From JBBRWV01 sp038248985 (lineage in GTDB: Bacteria; Planctomycetota; Phycisphaerae; WQYP01): a stretch of 34,107 nucleotides of DNA. Positions 23,792 to 30,343 of the stretch are shown one piece after another. The DNA lies in assembly GCA_038248985.1 (NCBI GenBank), contig JBBRWV010000024.1, forward strand, positions 1 through 34,107. Reading direction: 5' to 3'. The notes below the pieces were generated by a model. That model ran no database searches. It was given only the letters and a program-made list of their open reading frames with translations, and had not been told where the DNA came from. The number at the start of each line of letters is the position of its first letter. Position 1 is the stretch's first letter. The translations under genes were made by a program, and so were the position numbers.

Positions 23792-25063
23792 ATGGAGTTG
23801 ATCCCCGCTACATCCGTCGGCATTTCCGCGTCGCCCCCACTGCGGCCGTTGCCGCGCGCCGCGCCCACATCGCTGCTGCTTCTGTTGCTCGCGACGTTGC
23901 TCATCCCCGCGGTGTGGCGGCTGGTGTTGACCCTGCAAGTGGGCTTCAAGCCGGATATCGCCAGCGAGTTTGGCGCGCTGGTTCACTTGCGCCTGCTTGA
24001 CTATTTCAGCGGGTGGACGGCACTGGCACTCCTGTCCCTGGCGGATTATTTCGCCGCCCCTGGCCAACGGCTCGACCACCGGATCGCCAGCGTGTTGCTC
24101 GCCGCAGGCCTGGCGATGTTCGTTCTCAGCCTGCTGCTCGGTGATGCGTCGCAGCGTGCCCTGCTGGATCTGATCGTCGGCGCGGCGCTGGCGCTTCTGG
24201 CGGTGCATCATGTGTTGCGGACTTTCAGTTCACTGCGCAGCGCCGCCGGCCTCACGCTCCCCGATCTGTGGCGGCTGCTCTGTTCCCAGTGGCTCCTCGT
24301 CTGGGCCACGGCGGAAGTTTTTCTCCGCATCCGCTACCGCGTGGACGGTATCGCCGCGCAGGAATCGGCACGCACCATTCTCCTGCTGCTCCCCGCCGCG
24401 GGCCTTTTGCCCAACGTGCTGATGGCCCTGGGCATTCAGTGGTGGGGGAGTCTTGGCGGCTATTCGGCCGAACGCCCGCCGCGCTGGCGGGCCTGGCTGC
24501 TGGCCGCGGTGCTGCTCAATGTCGGGGCCGCGCTGGTGATGATCGGCGCCAACGCGCGGTTTGGTTGGGCGATCGCCGGCACCACGCTGATGCTTTTGGC
24601 GCTGCTGCTCTATCTTGCGGGCTTTTCGCGCCGCCGCGCCTTAATGGTCGTCATTTCCTGGACACTTTTGGCCGCAGCGCTGGCGTTGTTGCTCCTCGAT
24701 CGCGTGATGCACTTCAGCGGGCAAATTGTTCCGGAACTGCTCGCGATCTTGTGGCGGCACCTGCTCGCGGTCGGCTTTCCCACGCTCTGGTTGCTGGGCA
24801 TCGGCGTGATGGTGCTTCGCGGTCGGCTGGCCGCGCCGCTGCAGATGCGCCGCTTGACCAAGGGGATATGTGTGACCTTTCTCATCGGCGCGCTGCTGGG
24901 CGCAGGGCTGTTGCTGGCCGGACTCTCCAATCGCTCGATGATACAGTGGCTGTGGATTGCGTATGCGTTGGAGGCGCTGGCGCTCATTGTGGCCGCGCTC
25001 GTGACGCTTCGCACGTTGAATTTGCTGCGGCGGAGCAGTCCGCCGCCCCATCCCGCGAAATAG
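23792..25063 (+). CDS. Polytopic membrane protein, about twelve spans
   Basis: A 423-residue, very Leu/Ala-rich protein with about twelve predicted membrane helices and short loops, beginning at the ATG at 23792 (MELIPATSVG). Possible ligand positions are 'LVHLRLLDYFSGW', 'AVHHVLRTF', 'DRVMHFSGQIVPEL' and 'ILWRHLLAVGFPTLWLLGIG'. The spacing of buried His residues and the 'HLLAVGFPTLWLLGIG' helix recall NnrS-like or haem-copper-oxidase-I-like proteins, but that is a weak resemblance. The family is not identified. It diverges from ligA across 109 bp and ends 30 bp before the converging lipoprotein gene. Confidence 0.7.
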   Translation: MELIPATSVGISASPPLRPLPRAAPTSLLLLLLATLLIPAVWRLVLTLQVGFKPDIASEFGALVHLRLLDYFSGWTALALLSLADYFAAPGQRLDHRIASVLLAAGLAMFVLSLLLGDASQRALLDLIVGAALALLAVHHVLRTFSSLRSAAGLTLPDLWRLLCSQWLLVWATAEVFLRIRYRVDGIAAQESARTILLLLPAAGLLPNVLMALGIQWWGSLGGYSAERPPRWRAWLLAAVLLNVGAALVMIGANARFGWAIAGTTLMLLALLLYLAGFSRRRALMVVISWTLLAAALALLLLDRVMHFSGQIVPELLAILWRHLLAVGFPTLWLLGIGVMVLRGRLAAPLQMRRLTKGICVTFLIGALLGAGLLLAGLSNRSMIQWLWIAYALEALALIVAALVTLRTLNLLRRSSPPPHPAK

Positions 25064-25093
25064 CCCGCCGCGCTGCCACTACGCGCAGAACAG

Positions 25094-26686
25094 TCAATCC
25101 GTCGGCCGCACAACTCGCACCCGCCCCCGCACGTTAATCGCAGGTGCCGTCGCTGTAACAACTCCCGGTCCCACCTCCAGCACCACGCCCGCTCCCACAG
25201 GGGCTACCACTCCCGGCCCTACCAATCCCGCCCGTGGCTTCGCCGGCACCTCCACCTTTTTTTCTTCCTTCGGCTCCGGCGGCACCTCGGCACCATACTC
25301 CTTGGCATGAGCCCGCCACCAGGCATTCAGCTTCTTCACCAGCTCGTTCTCTTCCGCCACCGACCCCTTCAGCATCCAGCGATCACCATAGTTGGAATAT
25401 TTCCGCACGTTGAAATCCTCCTTGTTCTGCCCCGATACGCTGATCAATAGCGCTGCCGCGTCGATACGCGAGGAGTAACGCACCTTTTCATTGTTGTTGT
25501 CCACCGTGGTGTCGTTCCCATCCTGCGCGGGAGCGTTCAGCGCCTTCAGCATAAACGGCACCGCTTCCTTCGGCTTATACGCCTCGATCAACCGAATCAT
25601 CGCCTTGGCCGAATCGCCGCCATAGTTCGTGGAAATCAGACTCCGCCAGCGCGAATCATTCGGATTGTTGACCGTCGCGGCCAAATCCGTAAACACATCG
25701 TTCAGGCGATCGGCGATCACCGGCGCCTTGGCTTTCGTCAGCAGTTCCGCCGCCAGTTCCGCATCCTGCGTTCGGTTGTAGGATTGGTCCTGCTCATAAA
25801 TTTGAATCGTCCGGCCGCGCACCGTGACCATTCTTTGCTTCTGCTGCCGTGGGCGCACCTGGTTCATCGCATACGCCGACGCCCGCGACCACAATGCATC
25901 CACCATCTCCGGCGTGATCGCGCGATCCCAAATCGCATCGACCGTCTTCAGGCTGACTTCACGATCGTCATCATTCAGCAGTTGCAGCAACATCCAGTCC
26001 ACATTCGCCGTGTCGGTCTTGAGCTTCGCAAGTTCCTTGGGCATCTCCGCCCGCACCTCGACCTTGCGGCTGTACGCCCGCGCCACCAGCATCATGTTCT
26101 CCGCCTTCAGCCCCCACTCGATCATCGCCTGCCGCTTCACCTCCGGCATAAACATCACATCGATCGCCCAGCGCGACAGCGCCGCGTTCAACTCCATCAG
26201 GCTCGCCACCTTCGCGGATGACTCCACATCCTGCGTCAGCGTCATCTGCTTCAACTGCTCGGCCAGGTTCGTCTGAATGCGGATCATCATGTCCTGCACC
26301 AGCACCATCTGCTGAAAATGCTTCCCCATCGCCAGTTGCAGCTTCGTCACCGCTTCCTGCCGCGCCTTGAAATCCTCCGCGGACAGCGCCTTGAGCGCTT
26401 CGAGCATCTCCGGTGAAACCGTCATCGTCGTATTCTTCGGAATCGACGGCAGCACGATCGTGATGTTCCGCGCGCCGCCACCGGCCGCATCTGCCTTGTC
26501 CGTCTTTTCAGTCTTGCCTCCCGCCCTATCCGGCAGCACGCCCGCCAGCACCGATGGCACCGTGGCAGGCGTATTCTCCCCCGCCACTATCGGCTTGTCC
26601 TGGCGCTTGCCTGTCGTCTCGCAACCGGCCGCCCCCATCGCCGCCGCCAGAAGCATTGCCGCCACTACGTCCTTGCCCATTCGCAT
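25094..26686 (-). CDS. Lipoprotein, paralogue of the divergent gene
   Basis: The ATG at 26686 (GAGG upstream) gives 530 residues with a lipoprotein signal: 'GKDVVAAMLLAAAMGAAGC' with the lipid-bearing Cys after AAG. The mature protein has a low-complexity linker and a helical domain ('LSAEDFKARQEAVTKLQLAM', 'LMELNAALSRWAIDVMF', 'DDREVSLKTVDAIWDRAI'). 'VRGRTIQIYEQ' and 'YSSRIDAAALLISVSGQNKE' follow, then 'LNAWWRAHAKEYGAE', and a C-terminal tail rich in Pro, Lys, Gly and Val. The repeated helix pairs suggest a HEAT-like scaffold. It shares several motifs with the divergent gene at 26890-28203, so the two are paralogues. The function is unknown; location is probably the periplasmic face of a membrane. 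Confidence 0.75.
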   Translation of the reverse strand: MRMGKDVVAAMLLAAAMGAAGCETTGKRQDKPIVAGENTPATVPSVLAGVLPDRAGGKTEKTDKADAAGGGARNITIVLPSIPKNTTMTVSPEMLEALKALSAEDFKARQEAVTKLQLAMGKHFQQMVLVQDMMIRIQTNLAEQLKQMTLTQDVESSAKVASLMELNAALSRWAIDVMFMPEVKRQAMIEWGLKAENMMLVARAYSRKVEVRAEMPKELAKLKTDTANVDWMLLQLLNDDDREVSLKTVDAIWDRAITPEMVDALWSRASAYAMNQVRPRQQKQRMVTVRGRTIQIYEQDQSYNRTQDAELAAELLTKAKAPVIADRLNDVFTDLAATVNNPNDSRWRSLISTNYGGDSAKAMIRLIEAYKPKEAVPFMLKALNAPAQDGNDTTVDNNNEKVRYSSRIDAAALLISVSGQNKEDFNVRKYSNYGDRWMLKGSVAEENELVKKLNAWWRAHAKEYGAEVPPEPKEEKKVEVPAKPRAGLVGPGVVAPVGAGVVLEVGPGVVTATAPAINVRGRVRVVRPTD

Positions 26687-26889
26687 GAATGCCTCACTTG
26701 TCAGTGCCGCCGGTTGAAATATACAAACGGATATTACCACAAACTCTGCCGGACAAGACTCAGACGCCCGCCCCTGCATTTCGTTCCGCAAAAAAAATGA
26801 ACCGCCTTCCGCTACGAACGTCTCAAACAATCTGGTTATACTCTCCAAGCTTACCCCGGCGTTCAACCACCCCTCGGGAGTTCTCACAC

Positions 26890-28203
26890 ATGGCCGCATA
26901 CCTGCGAGTACCGCTCCTGCTGTCGCTGCTCTGGGTCGCTTCGTGTCAGGTGGCCCCGCGCGATCCCGCGCCCGCATCGTCCGTCTCGCCTCCCGTGCGC
27001 GCCGCCGTGACCCACCTTACCGCCGAAGACCCGGACGTCCGCGCCGCCTCTCTCCACACGCTTGCCGCCGCCCTCAATCAAAGCGCCGGCGAAGTTGCCT
27101 ACGTCATGGAAGTCTCCCACCTGATTCAACGCAACATCGCCCTGCATCTGCGCACGCTCGCCTCCGTTAAGAATCTCGAAGCCCGCACCCGCGTCCTCCA
27201 TGTCCTGCAGTTCAACGAAGCCCTCTCGCGCTTTGTCGTAGACAGCGCCGATCTCCCCGCCGACCGTCGCCAAAAACTGCTCGACTGGGCCCTCCGCGAT
27301 GCCAACATTCAATTTCTCGCCCAAGCCTATTCGCCCGATAGCGACCAGCGCACTCAGGCCGCGCGCGATCTCAAGCCGCTCCGCGAACCCGCCGCCGATG
27401 AATTGCTCGCCCGCCTGATCGATGACCTCGACCGCGAAGTCTCCCTCACCGCCATGGATTCCGCCGGCGATCACCCCGCCAGCGCCCCCCTCGTCGACGC
27501 CCTCTGGAAAAAAGCCGTTGACTATCCCATGATCTGCTTCGGCGGCGGTTTCGCGCTCAACTGGGATGGCCAAAAAAAGCGCTACACCCGCGGTGCTTCC
27601 TCCCAACGTTCCGCCTATGTATACGTCCGCGGCCGCCAGTTCCAAATCTATCCCTATAACGAAACCTCCCTGCGTGCCGCCGATATGCAAACGGCCGGCG
27701 AGGTCCTCATGGCTTACGATTCGCCCCTCGTGGGCGAACGCCTGGAAGCTCTTTTTCAATACCTGCTCGATTCCTCCCCTGATTCCAATAATTACCAATA
27801 CCGAATCCTGTCGCCCGATTACGGTTCGATGGGCACCTTTCTGGTCAGCCTCGCCGAAACCTATAAATCCCAAAACTTCGTTCCCTGCGTCGTCGCCCTG
27901 GCCCTCGGCTCGCCCCAGGACAGCTCCAATGCCACCATCAACAATCAACCTTTCCGCACCAGCTCCCGCATCGATGCCCTCGGCCTGCTCGTCACCGTAA
28001 CCAATCAAGACCCGGAAGACTACAAGCTCACCCGCTTACCGCAATGGAGCAACCGCTGGGGGGTCGCCGGCGAAGAAAAAGACGAAGACGCCCAGATCAA
28101 AAAAGTGCGCGTCTGGTGGAAAAAAAACTACCACGTATACGGTTACAAGAACGCCTCCCTCCCCATCTCCGCGTCCAACCGCGAATCCCCCGCCGAACCG
28201 TAA
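26890..28203 (+). CDS. Lipoprotein, paralogue of the divergent gene
   Basis: The ATG at 26890 (GGGAG 9 nt upstream) gives 437 residues with a lipoprotein signal 'LRVPLLLSLLWVASC'. The mature part parallels the minus-strand neighbour: 'LTAEDPDVRAASLHTLAAAL', 'LQFNEALSRFVVDSADLP', 'RQKLLDWALRDANIQFLAQA', 'DLDREVSLTAMDSAGDH', 'VRGRQFQIYPYN', 'FRTSSRIDALGLLVTVTNQ' and a final 'VRVWWKKNYHVYGY'. It lacks the long Pro/Val tail of its partner. The helical repeats suggest a HEAT-like protein-binding role. The 203-bp divergent gap probably holds both promoters. No known family name can be given. Confidence 0.72.
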   Translation: MAAYLRVPLLLSLLWVASCQVAPRDPAPASSVSPPVRAAVTHLTAEDPDVRAASLHTLAAALNQSAGEVAYVMEVSHLIQRNIALHLRTLASVKNLEARTRVLHVLQFNEALSRFVVDSADLPADRRQKLLDWALRDANIQFLAQAYSPDSDQRTQAARDLKPLREPAADELLARLIDDLDREVSLTAMDSAGDHPASAPLVDALWKKAVDYPMICFGGGFALNWDGQKKRYTRGASSQRSAYVYVRGRQFQIYPYNETSLRAADMQTAGEVLMAYDSPLVGERLEALFQYLLDSSPDSNNYQYRILSPDYGSMGTFLVSLAETYKSQNFVPCVVALALGSPQDSSNATINNQPFRTSSRIDALGLLVTVTNQDPEDYKLTRLPQWSNRWGVAGEEKDEDAQIKKVRVWWKKNYHVYGYKNASLPISASNRESPAEP

Positions 28204-28248
28204 CGGCTCGTGAAATCTCTGCCTGGACGCGCCATCGCTCGCGGTGAA

Positions 28249-28542
28249 TCAGTTGTCCGACAGTTCTTTCCTTACGTCGCGCATCCCGTGAATAATCCGC
28301 ACAACATAAATTCGCCCCGCCCGGACACGATATAAAATCAGGTAAACTCCGACTGGAAAACTGCGTAGGCCCTTCGCCAGATCAGTACGCGCACGGCCCG
28401 CCTCGGGATTTTCCTCCAATAAGCCAATCGCTTTTTCAAACCGTTCACCCAAACGGTCGGCAGCATCGACGCTGTCTTGCGCGATGAAACTCCAGATATC
28501 GATTAAGTCGTTGCGTCCATGTTGCGAAAACTCCGCCTTCAT
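28249..28542 (-). CDS. parE: ParE-type toxin
   Basis: A 97-residue protein with the ParE fold pattern: 'SQHGRNDLIDIWSFIAQDSV', 'ADRLGERFEKAIGLLEENPE', 'GRARTDLAKGLRSFPVGVYL', 'ILYRVRAGRIYVVRIIHGMRD'. These are the helix pair and the C-terminal strands with the 'P-E-x-G-R' and 'R-x-x-HGxRD' elements typical of ParE, which blocks DNA gyrase. Its start overlaps the antitoxin stop by 4 nt. The gene is intact. Confidence 0.88.
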   Translation of the reverse strand: MKAEFSQHGRNDLIDIWSFIAQDSVDAADRLGERFEKAIGLLEENPEAGRARTDLAKGLRSFPVGVYLILYRVRAGRIYVVRIIHGMRDVRKELSDN

Positions 28543-28808
28543 CGCTTGCCGGCCTTGCGCCGTGCCGCGCTCATCCCTCGAAGCTCAGAAAATACCGCCT
28601 TGGCCGGCACGCTCCGCCCCGCATCCAGATCCTCCATGCCCTGGCGAATGTCCTTGCGCAATTCGGCCAGTTGCATGCTCCGCAGCACCTCGCGATCCTG
28701 CAGCAACCGCAGACCCTCACGCACCACTTCGCTTTGCGTCTGGTAATTCCCCGCCTTCACCAGGTCCGTGATAAATCGTTCAAGCGTTTCACCCAAATGG
28801 ACGTTCAT
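28539..28808 (-). CDS. parD: ParD-type antitoxin
   Basis: An 89-residue ribbon-helix-helix protein: 'MNVHLGETLERFITDLVKAG' and 'YQTQSEVVREGLRLLQDRE' form the DNA-binding and dimer part. The disordered, basic tail ('SVPAKAVFSELRGMSAARRK') would wrap the toxin. GAGGTG lies upstream of the ATG. It precedes parE with an ATGA overlap. ParD normally represses its own promoter; the inverted repeat at 28857-28883 is the likely site. Confidence 0.88.
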   Translation of the reverse strand: MNVHLGETLERFITDLVKAGNYQTQSEVVREGLRLLQDREVLRSMQLAELRKDIRQGMEDLDAGRSVPAKAVFSELRGMSAARRKAGKR

Positions 28809-28856
28809 TTTTCACCTCTTCATGGTCCTCCTAAGAGTACCTCATTCTTTCTGGCC

Positions 28857-28883
28857 ATGTCAATAGTGGATATCTATTGACAT
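28857..28883 (-). promoter_or_regulatory. parDE operator with -35 element
   Basis: ATGTCAATAG (28857-28866) and CTATTGACAT (28874-28883) are perfect 10-bp inverted arms 7 nt apart, about 50 bp before parD. On the minus strand the left arm contains TTGACA (28863 to 28858), a consensus -35, with TACTCT about 18 nt further on. Binding of ParD(E) there would block transcription. The right arm holds a second TTGACA facing mqnD. Confidence 0.6.
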
Positions 28884-28984
28884 AGTCCTCCCAGTGGTCA
28901 AACCGCCCCCACACCGCTATACTTCTTCAACTTTCAGAAACTCTTGAAAGCAGCCAACCCCCTCCTAATTGATAAGGATTCGCC

Positions 28985-29851
28985 ATGCCCGCCACCTCCA
29001 CCCCCCACAAACTCACCATCAACCTCGGACACTCCCCCGACCCCGATGACGCCTTCATGTTCTACGGCCTCGCCACTGGCCAGCTCGACTCCGGACCCTA
29101 TCACTTCAACCACATCCTCCAGGACATCCAAACCCTCAACGAACGCGCCTTGAAAAACGAACTCGAAGTCTCCGCCATCAGCCTCCACACCTACCCCTAC
29201 ATCGCCCAAAACTACGCCCTCATGGCCTGCGGATGCTCCATGGGCGACAACTACGGCCCCATGATCGTCGCCAAAAAACCCTACACCCTCCAGGAACTCC
29301 AAGCCGGCGGAAACCTCCGCATCGCCATCCCCGGCACCATGACCACCGCCTTCCTCGCCGCCTCCATCGCCCTCGGCAAAGGCTTCCGCAACATCGTCAA
29401 ACCCTTCGACGAAATCCTGCAGTTCGTCCAGGATGGCCACGCCGACGCCGGCCTCATCATCCACGAAGGACAACTCACCTACCAAAACCAGGGCCTCGTC
29501 TGCTGCCTCGACCTCGGCCAATGGTGGATGCAACGCACCGGCCTCCCCCTGCCCCTCGGCGGCAACGTCATCCGCCGCGACCTCGGCCCCGATCACGTTC
29601 GCGCCGTCACCCGCAAAATCAAGGAATCCATCCAGTTCTCCCTCGATCACCGCGCCGAAGCCGTCCAACACGCCCTGCAATACGCCCGCGATATGAACGT
29701 CAACCTCGCCGATGAATTCGTCGGCATGTACGTCAACAAATGGACCCTCGACTACGGCCCCCGCGGCCGCGAAGCCGTCAACCGCCTGCTCGACGAAGGC
29801 GCCGCCCTCGGCATGATCCCCAAATGCACCCCCGTGGAATTCATCGACTGA
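28985..29851 (+). CDS. mqnD: 1,4-dihydroxy-6-naphthoate synthase MqnD
   Basis: A 288-residue protein of the MqnA/MqnD periplasmic-binding-protein-like fold but without a signal peptide, so cytoplasmic. The N-terminal 'LGHSPDPDDAFMFYGLATGQ' is the MqnD hallmark, followed by 'EVSAISLHTYPYIAQNYALM', 'YGPMIVAKKPYTL', 'IAIPGTMTTAFLAASIAL', 'DAGLIIHEGQLTYQNQGL' and 'LPLPLGGNVIRRDLG'. MqnD turns cyclic dehypoxanthinylfutalosine into 1,4-dihydroxy-6-naphthoate in the futalosine route to menaquinone. No other mqn gene is in the window. The last 48 bp up to the stop are repeated exactly 333 bp downstream, beyond a HicB-like gene. Confidence 0.93.
   Translation: MPATSTPHKLTINLGHSPDPDDAFMFYGLATGQLDSGPYHFNHILQDIQTLNERALKNELEVSAISLHTYPYIAQNYALMACGCSMGDNYGPMIVAKKPYTLQELQAGGNLRIAIPGTMTTAFLAASIALGKGFRNIVKPFDEILQFVQDGHADAGLIIHEGQLTYQNQGLVCCLDLGQWWMQRTGLPLPLGGNVIRRDLGPDHVRAVTRKIKESIQFSLDHRAEAVQHALQYARDMNVNLADEFVGMYVNKWTLDYGPRGREAVNRLLDEGAALGMIPKCTPVEFID
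29802..29849 (+). repeat. 48-bp direct repeat, copy 1 (3' end of mqnD)
   Basis: This segment, from the codons for 'ALGMIPKCTPVEFID' to one base before the stop is complete, is identical to 30135-30182. The two copies flank the HicB-like gene, with a period of 333 bp. Confidence 0.95.
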
Positions 29852-29911
29852 ATTAATTGCCAATTTTTCGCCGGACAAAGTCACCATGAATCGACATGTG
29901 GAAGGTGAAGA

Positions 29912-30133
29912 ATGAAAGATTACCACATCAACATCTTCTACTCCGATGCCGACGCTGGCTACATCGCCGATATTCCGGATCTCCGCTGTTGTTCGGCATT
30001 TGGAGAATCCCCCGCCCAGGCCCTGCGCCAGGTGCAAAAAGCCAAAACCGCCTGGCTCAAAGTCGCCCAAGTTGCCCACAAACCCATCCCGCGCCCACGC
30101 TATCGGCCGGCGATTTATCAAAGCGTTGCATAA
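29912..30133 (+). CDS. HicB-family antitoxin-like protein
   Basis: A 73-residue protein beginning 'MKDYHINIFYSDADAGYIAD' and continuing 'IPDLRCCSAFGESPAQALRQ' and 'AKTAWLKVAQVAHKPIPRPR'. This is the partial RNase-H-like fold of HicB antitoxins, ending at 'PRYRPAIYQSVA' without the usual C-terminal DNA-binding domain. GGAAGGTG lies upstream of the ATG. No hicA toxin is on either side, so it is a solitary HicB, a form often seen in planctomycetes. It sits between two exact copies of the mqnD 3' end, which points to insertion or duplication. Confidence 0.8.
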   Translation: MKDYHINIFYSDADAGYIADIPDLRCCSAFGESPAQALRQVQKAKTAWLKVAQVAHKPIPRPRYRPAIYQSVA

Positions 30134-30134
30134 C

Positions 30135-30182
30135 CCGCCCTCGGCATGATCCCCAAATGCACCCCCGTGGAATTCATCGACT
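30135..30182 (+). repeat. 48-bp direct repeat, copy 2
   Basis: Identical to 29802-29849. It still reads as the last mqnD codons and is followed by TAA rather than TGA. It begins 2 bp after the hicB stop. It may be the original mqnD end displaced by an insertion. Confidence 0.95.
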
Positions 30183-30343
30183 AACCCGCGCGCCCCATCG
30201 CCCAGTTTAGCGATGCCCCAACGCGGCGTCCTTTCACCCCTTTCAACCTCCCATAAATTTCTCGCAACCGCCCCCTTCCTCGGTTATTCTCCCCCCTGCG
30301 ATGTGGGTACATTTCTTCGCGTTTCTATTAGAAAGGTCGTTCC

